Assembly: GCA_040384645.1 (NCBI GenBank)
Contig: JAZKIX010000010.1
Coordinates: 21,103-85,102 of the forward strand
DNA length: 64,000 nt
Direction of reading: 5' to 3'
Source: JAZKIX01 sp040384645
Lineage (GTDB): Bacteria; Pseudomonadota; Gammaproteobacteria; Burkholderiales; Burkholderiaceae_D
Below are positions 44,143-54,296 of this stretch, in pieces. Position 1 is the stretch's first letter, and each line of letters opens with the position of its first letter. Both the position numbers and the translations under genes were made by a program. Under the pieces are notes generated by a model. That model worked only from the letters and a program-made list of their open reading frames with translations. It was not told the DNA's origin and did no database searches.

Positions 44143-45426
44143 ATGAGTGCTATCGTTGATATTATCGGTCGTGAAATTATTGACTCACGCGGCAATCCAA
44201 CCGTTGAATGCGATGTCTTGCTGGAATCGGGCGTCATGGGTCGTGCCGCTGTGCCGTCCGGCGCATCGACCGGCTCGCGCGAAGCAATTGAATTGCGTGA
44301 TGGCGACAAGAGCCGCTACTTCGGCAAGGGCGTATTGAAAGCATGCGAACATATCAACACCGAAATTTCCGAAGCGATCATGGGTCTGGACGCTAATGAA
44401 CAAGCGTTCCTGGATCGTACCCTGATCGAACTCGACGGTACCGAAAACAAAGCGCGCCTTGGCGCCAATGCGATGCTGGCGGTATCGATGGCGGTTGCCA
44501 AGGCTGCAGCTGAAGAAGCTGGCTTGCCTTTGTACCGTTATTTCGGTGGCTCAGGCGCGATGCAAATGCCGGTGCCGATGATGAACGTCATCAACGGTGG
44601 TGCTCACGCCGACAACAATCTGGATATTCAAGAATTCATGATTATTCCGGTTGGCGCACCAAGTTTCCGCGAAGCGATTCGCTATGGTGCAGAGATTTTC
44701 CATACCCTGAAAAAGATTTTGCACGACAAGGGTTTGACCACAGCGGTGGGCGATGAAGGCGGTTTCGCCCCATCGGTTGCCAACCACGAAGAAGCCATCA
44801 AGCTGATCATTCAAGCGATTGAACAAGCCGGCTATATTCCTGGCGAGCAAATCGCCTTGGGTCTGGATTGCGCTGCCAGCGAATTCTATAAAGACGGCAA
44901 ATACCACCTCGAAGGTGAGGGCTTGGTATTGTCCGCCACCGATTTCACCAATCTGCTCTCGACCTGGGTCGACAAATACCCCATCATTTCGATCGAAGAT
45001 GCGATGGCAGAAAATGATTGGGAAGGCTGGGACATCTTGACCAAAGCCTTGGGCAAAAAAGTGCAATTGGTCGGCGACGATCTGTTCGTCACCAACACCA
45101 AGATTTTCAAGCGCGGCATCGACAATAACATCGCCAATTCGATCTTGATCAAGATCAACCAGATCGGCACTTTGACTGAAACTTTCGCTGCGATTGAAAT
45201 GGCAAAACGTGCCGGCTACACCGCCGTCATCTCGCATCGTTCTGGCGAAACCGAAGATTCGACCATTGCCGACATCGCGGTTGGTACTAATGCCTTGCAG
45301 ATCAAGACCGGCTCCATGTCGCGTTCGGACCGTATGGCAAAGTACAACCAATTGCTGCGTATTGAAGAAGATTTGGGCGATATCGCCAGCTATCCCGGCC
45401 GTAGCGCGTTTTACAATTTGAAGTAA
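44143..45426 (+). CDS. eno: Enolase
   Basis: Glycolytic 2-phosphoglycerate dehydratase, also part of the RNA degradosome in some proteobacteria. 427 residues, as usual. Start MSAIVDIIGREIIDSRGNPT; GASTGSREAIELRDGD; the Mg-site segments and catalytic positions occur in GDEGGFAPS, SIEDAMAENDWEGW, VGDDLFVTN and ILIKINQIGTLTET; SHRSGETEDSTIADIAVG near the end. GGGAGA is the ribosome site. The order pyrG-kdsA-eno-ftsB is typical of Burkholderiales. Confidence 0.98.
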   Translation: MSAIVDIIGREIIDSRGNPTVECDVLLESGVMGRAAVPSGASTGSREAIELRDGDKSRYFGKGVLKACEHINTEISEAIMGLDANEQAFLDRTLIELDGTENKARLGANAMLAVSMAVAKAAAEEAGLPLYRYFGGSGAMQMPVPMMNVINGGAHADNNLDIQEFMIIPVGAPSFREAIRYGAEIFHTLKKILHDKGLTTAVGDEGGFAPSVANHEEAIKLIIQAIEQAGYIPGEQIALGLDCAASEFYKDGKYHLEGEGLVLSATDFTNLLSTWVDKYPIISIEDAMAENDWEGWDILTKALGKKVQLVGDDLFVTNTKIFKRGIDNNIANSILIKINQIGTLTETFAAIEMAKRAGYTAVISHRSGETEDSTIADIAVGTNALQIKTGSMSRSDRMAKYNQLLRIEEDLGDIASYPGRSAFYNLK

Positions 45427-45485
45427 CCGTATTGCCGCAGGGCCGCTCCGGCTCTGCGGCTGCACGCGCGACGTAGAATAGATTT

Positions 45486-45827
45486 ATGCGTCTCATCACA
45501 CTTTGCCTCACAGCGTTACTGCTGTTGATCCAATATCCGCTCTGGCTTGGCAAGGGTGGATGGTTGCGTGCCTGGGACCTGGATCAGCAAGTGGCATCGG
45601 CGCAAAAGAAGAATGACGAACTCAAAGCGCGCAATGCGAAATTGGAATCGGAAGTCGATGACCTCAAAGATGGCACCGGCGCCATCGAAGAGCGTGCCCG
45701 CTACGAGCTGGGGATGATCAAATCGGATGAAATCTTTATCCAGATTGTGAAGCCGCCGGCCGCGGTCGATGCAGTAAAGCTGCCTGAACCGGGCAATCAG
45801 CCCAATCCGTCGCCGCCAGCACATTAA
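45486..45827 (+). CDS. ftsB: Cell division protein FtsB
   Basis: Bitopic inner-membrane protein of the FtsQLB complex. 113 residues: a single N-terminal membrane helix (LITLCLTALLLLIQYPLWLG), GGWLRAWDLDQQVASAQ, a leucine-zipper-like coiled coil with NDELKARNAKLESEVDDLKD, then GAIEERARYELGMIKSDEIF, the family signature. A Pro-rich tail of about 20 residues ends it. Next to eno, as expected. Confidence 0.96.
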   Translation: MRLITLCLTALLLLIQYPLWLGKGGWLRAWDLDQQVASAQKKNDELKARNAKLESEVDDLKDGTGAIEERARYELGMIKSDEIFIQIVKPPAAVDAVKLPEPGNQPNPSPPAH

Positions 45828-45891
45828 TTCTCTGCTGGATAGGGCGTGAGCCCAATATCGATTGGAGATATTGAATTTTTGCGGGAGTATA

Positions 45892-45959
45892 TGCTTAAAT
45901 GCACCTAATCCCGTACAGTTTTATTGGGTTAAATAAAATACTGCCGCCAGTATATTTTT
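45892..45959 (+). repeat. Two-hairpin intergenic repeat, copy 5
   Basis: CGGGA pairs with TCCCG in the first hairpin; linker GTTTTATTGGGTTAAATAAA; second hairpin ATACTG-CCGC-CAGTAT. Apart from this copy I see nothing in 45828-46245. Confidence 0.85.
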
Positions 45960-46245
45960 CTTATTTTGTGATTCCCAGACGTGTTCGCCGCAATCGACGG
46001 TACTTATTGCATGCCAAACGGTACGGCAATTCCCCCATGGATTGAAATGGACCGACCCTCATTTTGAAATCAAAATAGCTTGTTAGCGCTAACCAATTGA
46101 CCGTAATTTAAGTTGCTTTATATTTGTCCTTTGTCATCGCGTCGTTGCCGGCACATCGTTGTCACTGCGCATCTGCCATATGCATCTGTCATAGTTGCGG
46201 CGCTGCAAAACCAGTTTTCAAATTTTTAAATATGGACAACCTTCT

Positions 46246-48621
46246 ATGAACTACCGTTTCCGCCCAATCCAGCCCTTGCTGCTCGCCGCCATCGCCGGTT
46301 TCACGGCGCTGTGTTTCAACAACGCCGCGAGCGCGCATGATCCGGCAGTTGCCAAGGCAGTAGCGCCACCGGTAAACAAAAGCATCGTGCCGGTGTTGCA
46401 GAGCCTGTTGTTGGGCGATGCACCGGTTGGTACGGCTCCGGTTCCGGTGATTGCCAGTCCGGCACAAGGTGCCACCTTCAAGGCGGGCGACACGCTCTCG
46501 TTCAGCGGTAGTGCGACTGATGCTGAAGATGGCGTGTTGGCATCCAATAAATTAGTCTGGTGGGCCGATTTGCATCACGATACCCACGACCATCCCTTGC
46601 AACAGCCGACCGTAGGCGGCAGTGGCATGGTGACGATTCCGGTACGAGGCGAAACCTCGGACAATATCTGGTATCGCTTTCACTTGAAGGCCACCGATAG
46701 CGCTGGCCGCGTCACTGAAGTAACGCGCGACATATTGCCAAAAAAATCGACCGTCACCCTGGCCACTTCACCGGCCGGCTTAAAAATCAATTTCGATGGC
46801 CAGCCTACAAGTGCGCCCGTTAGTGTGCTTGGCGTGGTCGGCATGGAGCGCGATCTGGCCGCACCCGACCAGAACCTGAATGGCCGTCGATACCACTTGA
46901 CCAGCTGGAGCAATAGCGGCGCAGCGACACAAACGATTCTATGGCCGAACGTCAATACCACTTACACCGCCACCTTTGCCGATATCGGCATCGCGGTCAA
47001 TGATCCGCCCAGCGTCACTCTCAGTGCCGCCGCCAACGGTATACTTGGCGTGCCGATGACGCTGTCGGCGACCGCTACCGACAGCGATGGCGATGCCACG
47101 GTAGCGCAAGTAGAATTTTTCGATAATGCCAATTTGCTTGGTGCTGACACCAGCAGTCCTTTTAGCTGGTCCTGGGCGCCGTCCAGTCTCGGCAGCCATC
47201 AGCTCACCGCCAGAGCGACCGACAATGTGGGCGCAACCGGTACCAGTGCGATTGTGACGGTGAACGTGGTGCCCGCCACCGGCGACCAAGTACCGCCGAC
47301 AGTCAGCCTGACCGCGCCGCTCAATCTGGCCAGCGGCATCATTGGTACCCTGAACCTGAGCGCGACGGCGAGCGACAATGTCGGCGTGGTCGGGGTCGAA
47401 TTTCAATTCGATGGCGTCAAGATTGGTGCCGAAGATAGCAGTGCGCCCTATCAGGCCAGCATCGATACCGGCGCCTACAGCGCCGGTCAGCACGTATTGC
47501 GGGCGCGGGCGCGCGACGCTGCGGGCAATTTATCCGCATGGGCGGTAGCGACGATTCAACTCGGCGGCAGTAAAACTGTACCTGATGGATTCACTAAAAA
47601 CGAATCGTGGGTCACTGGTCTGTCCAGTTCCACCGCCTTCGTTCAGACGCCAGATGGCCGCATGTTGATCGCGCAACAGAGCGGCAAATTGCGGGTGGTC
47701 AAAAATGGGGTATTGCTGCCGACGGAAATGCGCCAATTTACGGTCGATTCCAACGGCGAACGCGGCTTTATCGGCCTCGCCTTACACCCCAATTTTGCCA
47801 CCAACGGCTGGATCTATGTCTACTACACCACGACTGAAAACGGCGTCCACAATCGCATCAGCCGTATTGTCGCCAATGGCGACGTCTCGACTGCAACCGA
47901 AACGGTCTTGATCGATTTGCCGACCTTGTCCGCCACCAACCACAACGGCGGTGCCATGAACTTTGGCCTCGACGGCAAGCTATATGTCGGCGTCGGGGAA
48001 AACGCCACCGGCTCCAATTCGCAATCCCTGACCACGCCATTGGGCAAGATGCTGCGTTTTAACGACGATGGCAGTATCCCGAGCGACAATCCCTTCTATA
48101 ACAGTCAGACCGGGCTGGCACGCGCTATTTGGGCGCTTGGCTTACGCAATCCATTTACCTTTGCCATCCAGCCTGGCACAGGCCGCATGCATATCAACGA
48201 TGTTGGTCAAGTCACTTGGGAAGAAATTAATCTCGGCGTCAAGGGCGCCAATTATGGCTGGCCCGGTTCGGAGGGGATGGAAAATATCACGACCGGTTTA
48301 ACGGCGCCGATCTTTACCTACAAACATTCGGCGGCCAATCCTGCCGGCTCGGGTCCTGGTGGATTTTTCACCGGCTTTTGCATCGCCGGCAGCACGTTTT
48401 ACCCGAGCTTGGGTAATTTCCCTGCATCATTCCGCGGCAATTATTTCTTTGCCGATTACCTCAGTACCTTCATCGCCCGGCTCGACCTGGCTAACAACAA
48501 TGCGGTGTACGCCTTTGCTAAAACTAACGGCCAGCCTATAGGGATGTTGGTTGGGGCAGATAGTGCGCTATACGTGCTGACACGTGGTGCGGTTACGCGT
48601 ATTAGTGCGAATGCGCCGTAG
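46246..48621 (+). CDS. Secreted PQQ-type sugar dehydrogenase with Ig-like domains
   Basis: A 791-residue exported protein from the ATG at 46246; signal peptide about 1-29 (LLLAAIAGFTALCF, cut near ASA-HD). Residues ~60-440 contain beta-sandwich, Ig-like repeats, including two of the form (P/T)VSLTAP...VGVVGVEFQFDG and VTLSAAANG..AQVEFFDN. The C-terminal ~330 residues form a glucose/sorbosone dehydrogenase propeller: ERGFIGLALHPNFATNGWIY, NHNGGAMNFGLDGKLYVGVG, WALGLRNPFTFAIQPGTG and NDVGQVTWEEINLGVKGANYGWP, the last split by type over two strands. Cofactor expected to be PQQ; substrate unknown. No PQQ genes are in the window. Confidence 0.88.
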   Translation: MNYRFRPIQPLLLAAIAGFTALCFNNAASAHDPAVAKAVAPPVNKSIVPVLQSLLLGDAPVGTAPVPVIASPAQGATFKAGDTLSFSGSATDAEDGVLASNKLVWWADLHHDTHDHPLQQPTVGGSGMVTIPVRGETSDNIWYRFHLKATDSAGRVTEVTRDILPKKSTVTLATSPAGLKINFDGQPTSAPVSVLGVVGMERDLAAPDQNLNGRRYHLTSWSNSGAATQTILWPNVNTTYTATFADIGIAVNDPPSVTLSAAANGILGVPMTLSATATDSDGDATVAQVEFFDNANLLGADTSSPFSWSWAPSSLGSHQLTARATDNVGATGTSAIVTVNVVPATGDQVPPTVSLTAPLNLASGIIGTLNLSATASDNVGVVGVEFQFDGVKIGAEDSSAPYQASIDTGAYSAGQHVLRARARDAAGNLSAWAVATIQLGGSKTVPDGFTKNESWVTGLSSSTAFVQTPDGRMLIAQQSGKLRVVKNGVLLPTEMRQFTVDSNGERGFIGLALHPNFATNGWIYVYYTTTENGVHNRISRIVANGDVSTATETVLIDLPTLSATNHNGGAMNFGLDGKLYVGVGENATGSNSQSLTTPLGKMLRFNDDGSIPSDNPFYNSQTGLARAIWALGLRNPFTFAIQPGTGRMHINDVGQVTWEEINLGVKGANYGWPGSEGMENITTGLTAPIFTYKHSAANPAGSGPGGFFTGFCIAGSTFYPSLGNFPASFRGNYFFADYLSTFIARLDLANNNAVYAFAKTNGQPIGMLVGADSALYVLTRGAVTRISANAP

Positions 48622-48701
48622 TTCTGACTTTAATTGCTCAATGGATATACCCGGCCAGCCGGGTATATCGCCTATCACTAACGTTTAGACGCGCCAGATA
48701 C

Positions 48702-49550
48702 ATGAGCTATCCCGACGTCGATGGCTGGTACTCGCTTACAGCGGACACCACCGTTGAAACCATCAAACCGCTGTTAGCGATTGGATCGATTGAGAAGCTT
48801 TCAATTAGCAAAATTCCTCTACTTACAGTCAAGATTGCCAAGCGTCTGGCAAATCTGCGTGTGGAAGAATTGCGGTTGTGGTGTGGGGTAACCCGCCGAG
48901 CCATGAGGTACATGATTCGACAGCCAGGCCTCAAAGTGTTGGATGTCCTGTCGATACAAGGGCCTAGCCAACTTGCCAACTTTAGCAAGGCGCAAGACCT
49001 GAAAGTATTTCGATCTAATTGTTCCATGACAGAGCATGACTTGCTTCAGGTTACGCAATGCGCTGGTTTGCAGGAGTTGGGGGCGCAGAGCGCTCAATTA
49101 TCGGCATCGGCATTCTCAGCCATCCTCGCCTTACCGGATCTGGTCAGCCTTGATCTGGAAGCGACTCCTTTTGATGACAAGATGGCCAAGAAGGTTAGTC
49201 GTTCAAAGACGATTACTTCGCTAGATCTGGGCGCGACGCGCCTTACCCGAGCAGGGTTAGAACATCTCGTCTCAATGAAACAGCTACGCTCACTCGATGT
49301 TTGGGCGACAAACCTGAACGAAACAGATCTCAAGCTACTGTCGAATCTGCCAGAACTGGAGTACCTTTCATTAGGTGATCATGACGGTTGTAGCTTGCTT
49401 GATCCAGAAGCCGTCACTTCGATACTGCTCAATTTTCCCAGTCTCAAACGTGTTTGGTTAGATGGAATACGTCTCGAAGCAAGTCAGCGCAATGCGCTTG
49501 AAGCCAAGCTGGAATCGCTACGCCTTACTTGCGTCGATGAAAACAATTAA
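48702..49550 (+). CDS. Leucine-rich-repeat protein
   Basis: A 282-residue soluble protein without signal peptide. Repeats with leucine spacing of LRR type are visible across the chain: LRVEELRLW, LKVLDVLSIQG, LVSLDLEATPFDD, ITSLDLGATRLTRAGLEHL, LRSLDVWATNLNETDLKLL, LEYLSLGDHDG, LKRVWLDGIRL. The spacing (about 23-25 residues) fits short bacterial LRRs that act as protein-binding scaffolds. No neighbour suggests its partner. It stands alone between the dehydrogenase and the ABC exporter. Confidence 0.78.
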   Translation: MSYPDVDGWYSLTADTTVETIKPLLAIGSIEKLSISKIPLLTVKIAKRLANLRVEELRLWCGVTRRAMRYMIRQPGLKVLDVLSIQGPSQLANFSKAQDLKVFRSNCSMTEHDLLQVTQCAGLQELGAQSAQLSASAFSAILALPDLVSLDLEATPFDDKMAKKVSRSKTITSLDLGATRLTRAGLEHLVSMKQLRSLDVWATNLNETDLKLLSNLPELEYLSLGDHDGCSLLDPEAVTSILLNFPSLKRVWLDGIRLEASQRNALEAKLESLRLTCVDENN

Positions 49551-49575
49551 TTTATAGTGTTTTTGAATGAATATT

Positions 49576-49652
49576 AGGGAGTATGGGCGATAATAGTGCC
49601 TCTCCCGCACGGATTTATTGGATCAATTTAAATACTGGTGCCAGTATATTTC
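49576..49652 (+). repeat. Two-hairpin intergenic repeat, copy 6
   Basis: GGGAG pairs with CTCCC and GGC with GCC in the first hairpin; then CGCACGGATTTATTGGATC; second hairpin ATACTGG-TG-CCAGTAT, the most perfect of all copies. It lies between the LRR gene and the ABC exporter and falsely extends the exporter frame upstream. Confidence 0.88.
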
Positions 49653-49720
49653 GTCCCCCAAAGTCGGCGGCTGGCATCGGTCAGCCGCAGCGCGGATTTC
49701 TTGAAAAACCTTCACCGTCA

Positions 49721-51544
49721 ATGAACACCAATTCACTTACTTCCAAAGCCGCCAAAGCCCTGCGCCGCCGCGATGCTGTCGCGCGGTTGCACGGCCTGCT
49801 TGAACATCACTATCAAGGCAGCAGCACGCTCGGCATTTACGCGCGCTTGTACGAAGGGCAGTGGTTGCGGCTGATTTTGTCGGCGCTGATATTTTTGGTC
49901 AAGCACAGTCCGGCGGTGTTGCTGCCGGTGGTGACGGCGCTGGTGATCGATTTGCTGACCTCGCATGCGCCGCTGTCGCAGCTCTGGTTGTACGCGCTGT
50001 TTTCGTTTTTCTTGATCGCACAAAATTTGCCTGGCAACTACTTACATGTCCGGCTATTGAGTCAAGCGATACGGCAAGTCGAGCGTGATTTACGTAGCGC
50101 CATTTCGCATCGCTTGCAACTGTTATCGATCAGTCATTATCAAGAGCGCAGCCCCGCGATTTTACAGACCAAGATGCTGCGCGATGTCGAGTCGATCGAG
50201 CAAATGACCCGCGCCCTGGTCGATGGCGTACTCGGCTCCGGCAGCGCGATTCTGGTGGCAGTGGTGACCACAGCGATCCGTGCGCCGCAATTTTTGTGGC
50301 TATTCTTACTGACGGTGCCGATTGCGGTGCTGCTGATCTTGTCGACCCGTGCCACCCTTGCCGAACATAACAAAACCTTCCGCAGCGAAGTTGAAGGCAT
50401 GTCGGCGCGTGTCAATGAAATGGCGCAATTGATCCCCATCACGCGCGCCCACGGTCTGGAGCAACATGCGCTGGATCGGGTGGAGGATACGTTTGAACGT
50501 GTTAGCGATGCCGGCGTCAGGCTCGATTCAGTCAATGGCTTATTTGGCGGCATGTCGTGGGTCTGTTTTCAAGCGCTCAATTTCAGTTGCCTGATTATTG
50601 CAGCTTGGGTTTTTCATACCCAAACCTTGCCCATCACCTTGGGCGATGTGGTCATGTTATCGACCTTCTTTTCCAGTCTGACCAGCGCGATGCTGGGCTT
50701 GGCCGCCACCTTCCCGCAGATTAACAAAGGACTGGAAGCGATCCGTTCAATCGGCGAGGTATTGCAAAGCCCCGATATTGAACTGAATGAAGGCAAATCG
50801 ATAGTCAGCCAAGTCGCAGGCAAGGTTGTATTCGAGCAAGTGGGCTTCAGCTATGCGCGTAGCGCTCAGGCAGCGTTAAGCGATATCACGCTGCAGGTGG
50901 AGCCGGGCCAAACCATCGCTTTGGTGGGGCCGTCTGGTTCTGGTAAATCGACCTTGATCAATCTGGTGATCGGCTTCATCCGGCCCAGCTCGGGCAAGAT
51001 TTGCTTTGATGGCGTGGATATGCAAACCCTCGATTTGCGCAGTTGGCGTCAATTTTTATCAGTGGTGCCGCAAGAAACGGTGCTATTCGACGGCAGTATC
51101 CGCGACAATATTTTGTATGGACTTGGCCCGGTGCGCGAAGAGGTATTGCGGCAAGCGCTGAGCGATGCCAATTGCCTGCAATTTGTGGCGAACCTGCCGC
51201 AAGGCATCGATACCCTGGTGGGCGAGCGCGGCGGCCAACTCTCCGGCGGCCAGCGGCAGCGCCTGGCGATTGCGCGTGCGCTGGTGCGTAATCCACATGT
51301 GCTGGTGCTGGACGAAGCCACTGGCGCACTCGACACCGAAAGCGAGCGCCAGATCCAAGAAGCGCTGGAACGCCTGCAACATGGGCGCACCACGTTCGTG
51401 GTGGCGCACCGTCTTTCCACGGTGCGGCGCGCTGACCAGATCGTCGTGATGGAGCAAGGCCGCATCGTCGATGTTGGGCCACACGCAGTGTTGCTGGAGC
51501 GCTGCCCCTTGTACGCGCGGCTGGCGCAAGTATCGATGGCATGA
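49721..51544 (+). CDS. ABC exporter, fused membrane and ATPase domains
   Basis: A 607-residue half-transporter. I use the ATG at 49721 (MNTNSLTSKAAKAL), since the longer frame runs into a repeat copy. Six membrane helices lie in about 55-340; the nucleotide-binding domain follows with Walker A VGPSGSGKSTLI, Q-loop VPQETVLFD, signature LSGGQRQRLAIARAL, Walker B VLVLDEATGAL and the H-loop VVAHRLST. Type MsbA/peptide-lipid exporter; substrate unknown. It ends convergent to the glycan locus, 126 bases away, and could export a product of it, though that is only positional. Confidence 0.93.
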   Translation: MNTNSLTSKAAKALRRRDAVARLHGLLEHHYQGSSTLGIYARLYEGQWLRLILSALIFLVKHSPAVLLPVVTALVIDLLTSHAPLSQLWLYALFSFFLIAQNLPGNYLHVRLLSQAIRQVERDLRSAISHRLQLLSISHYQERSPAILQTKMLRDVESIEQMTRALVDGVLGSGSAILVAVVTTAIRAPQFLWLFLLTVPIAVLLILSTRATLAEHNKTFRSEVEGMSARVNEMAQLIPITRAHGLEQHALDRVEDTFERVSDAGVRLDSVNGLFGGMSWVCFQALNFSCLIIAAWVFHTQTLPITLGDVVMLSTFFSSLTSAMLGLAATFPQINKGLEAIRSIGEVLQSPDIELNEGKSIVSQVAGKVVFEQVGFSYARSAQAALSDITLQVEPGQTIALVGPSGSGKSTLINLVIGFIRPSSGKICFDGVDMQTLDLRSWRQFLSVVPQETVLFDGSIRDNILYGLGPVREEVLRQALSDANCLQFVANLPQGIDTLVGERGGQLSGGQRQRLAIARALVRNPHVLVLDEATGALDTESERQIQEALERLQHGRTTFVVAHRLSTVRRADQIVVMEQGRIVDVGPHAVLLERCPLYARLAQVSMA

Positions 51545-51670
51545 AGCTGCGAATGACGCTGCAGACGGCCGATGGAGTACCAAAAATCTGGTGCACCTAA
51601 TCGGCCGTGATCGTTATCGGCTCAGCTAGATTTTTCTCAGGTATTTAGCGCAAATAGTCAGCACAAATAA

Positions 51671-54296
51671 TCAGCTCAAATTCAAACTGGCCGCCGCCGT
51701 GTTTTCGCGCATTGCTAAAACACTGTCTGCCGCCTTTTTCCCGGCTAGGAAAGCATGATCCGAGTTGTAGTATTCCCACTCGCTATAACGTCCTGCCAAA
51801 ACAATATCGTGTTCCAATAACCAGCTTCGCAGCAATGCCACATTGCTGGCACGGGCATGATCGTAGATGACATAGGCATACGGCATATCAACCTGGTTGG
51901 CGGTAATGAGCCTGTCATCATGGCGCAATAAGCCGACACGTATGCAGTCTGCCATGCAACGGTCAATCAGTGCCTGTCCGTCGAGCGGCAAGGGTTTGAA
52001 TGGGGAATAAGAAATCTCGCAAGTCAGTCCGAAGCCGCCCGGTGGGTTGCAATGTGGACTGGCGTTGCCCTGGACGAATATGCGATGAAAGATCGTATCC
52101 TCAGGGTAATAAATCCAGTGTTTTTCAGTAATATTTTCCCGGCCTATGCCCAGGTTGACGCAGCGTACCGACAGGTGACGCAAGTTTTGCGCTGCTTTCC
52201 TTTGTGCTTCCGGCGCATCGGCCCCGATCAATCGAATTAGCTCAGGCAGGGGCATGGTACTGATCAACTGGTCATAGCGATAGCGCTGTCCATCCGCCAA
52301 CGTAACCATACGTTGTGTGGGCGAGAGTGATACGACGTTGGCACTGGTCTGGATACTGCCTTTGATATGCGGCAGAAAGCCCGACATCATGGCTTGAAAG
52401 CCGCCGCGCAATGGATAGCCGAAACGTGCATTCGGCCCCATAGGTTTGGCCACCGGCTCCAACGCGCCTTCGATGATCTGTTCCAGATCAGGCAGCGGCA
52501 CACGTCCGCCCAACCAGGAAGTTTCCATTTCAGTGAGCGGGACAGTCCACAATTTTTGATTGTAGGGAATCGCAAAATGTTGGGCGATGCCGCGCCCCCA
52601 GACTTTGTAAATAAATTCTTCAAAGTTTTGTGGGGTATTTTCCCGGTTAGCCGGTTTCTCCAACAGCACGCCTTTTGACGAAGGAATTGTCAGCGAACCA
52701 TCGGCACAGCAATCACTGACTTTTGCCACGCAATTTTCGGTCTTGTGCGGATTCTTGGAATTGGCGCCGGATGACCCATTGCTTGCCTCGATTGCACCGA
52801 GGATACATTCCGTGATGACCTTCGGCGGCAAGCCATACAACGCCCCCTGAAATGGGTAGCGGGTATGGACTCCTTTGCTAAATACCCAGGCTTCGCGGTC
52901 TTGCCAATGGACGTTATCGCCGAGCAAAATGTCATACAAGTCGTGGACGTAGGCATCGTTAGAAAACATGATATGACCGGCGTAATCGAAGGTAAAGCCG
53001 TGGTCTTCAACCGAGCGGCACCAACCACCGACACTGGCATTTTTTTCTAACAGCAGCGTGTTTTCGTCAAGGTGGTAAGCCGCGCTCAAACCGGTAGGTC
53101 CGGCGCCAATAATGATGCAAGCGATATCTTTAATAGGTGCATGAATATTCAATTTGCTCACTTGCTGTGGAATGAACCATTCGTCCGGTGCGCTCTGTGC
53201 GCTTGCCGATTGTTGCAATGACGACTGCAGTAAGGCATGCATTTTGTCTGCTGTGCTTTGCCATGAAGTAGCGGCAACCATGATCCGCATTTTTTCATAT
53301 TTTTGCGCCTGGCTTGCCACCGGTTCCATCAAGGCCAGTTCGCATGCCCTGATAAAGGCGGGCGCGTTTGCCGCGAGCGCGACCACCTCGCCATACAGAT
53401 CGACGACATCGGTAATCAAGGTGCTGACGATGGGGCGTTCCGCAGCCATATATTCCAAGGTCTTGGTCGNNNNNNNNNNAGGCATTTAATAAAAACGGCA
53501 TCAGGCAGACATCCCACGCCGCTAAAAATTGCGGTAATACTTCAATCGCTTGCTGGCCGAAATAATGAATATTTGGCCGTTGGGGCAAGGTCGTCGGATC
53601 GATTTTTACCACTGGCCCGACGATGGCGAGTTGCCAATCCGGATGCGCTTCGGCTATCGCTGCAATCAGCCCGGTATCGAGCCGCTCGTCAATCACGCCG
53701 TAATAACCCAGCCACGGCCCAGGAATTTTTTTCATCGCTGGATGAGCCGAAGTGCGGTCCAGTGCTTGCTCAAAATGTGTGACATTAACGCTACTAGGGA
53801 AACAATGGACATTCGGATGCCGGTCACGTTTGGATCGATACAGACTGGGGCCGCCGGTGAAAACCAGATCAGCAATTTTTAACAGGGCACTTTCACGCTG
53901 CAACATTTGCTTGGGTGGGTTTTTGAAGGCCGCCAATTCATCCATGCAGTCATAAACAATCAAGCCAGGTTTCAATTCTTGCAGCAGAGGCAGTGCCATC
54001 GGCGTGTAAAACCAGACGATAGGATCTGTATCGCCGGCGCTGATCTGGCGCAGGATTTTTTGCAGATAAGGTAATTGCGTGTCGTGAAAGCCAGGCATTG
54101 CGATGGGGGTAAACGGCTTGCAAACGGTGACGTTCTCGGTCGGCGTCGACAGTTCAACAGCGCTGGCTTGTTCGCGATAAATAGGTTCTTCGATAAAGAC
54201 GATGCGGTAATACTGTGCCAGGCACGATAGAAGATGCTGTGGCCGCTGATAGACAAAGTCCCAGCGCAAGTGAGAGAGGACATAAATGGTTTGCAT
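51671..54296 (-). CDS. Fusion of a glycosyltransferase and a UDP-galactopyranose-mutase-like flavoprotein, with an assembly gap
   Basis: About 875 residues. The first ~370 are a GT-B glycosyltransferase: MQTIYVLSHLRWDFVYQRPQ, VYDCMDELAAF, PGPWLGYYGVIDERLD, and after ten N (53470-53479, frame change) TKTLEYMAAERPIVST. The second part (about 400-875) is a flavoprotein: CIIIGAGPTGLSAAYHL (dinucleotide fold), GGWCRSVEDHGFTFDYAGH, YNQKLWTVPLTEMETSWLGG and the C-terminal FAD segment GRYSEWEYYNSDHAFLAGKK. It resembles UDP-galactopyranose mutase or protoporphyrinogen-oxidase-like enzymes; UGM activity is inferred and supported by galE next to it. The ribosome site GGAGCC precedes the ATG. Confidence 0.85.

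Noticed and set aside
44551..45465. 304-codon minus-strand frame
   Set aside because: Antisense shadow of enolase, which is certain.
49583..49720. Longer N-terminus for the ABC exporter
   Set aside because: It would be encoded by repeat copy 6; the ATG at 49721 fits the family better.
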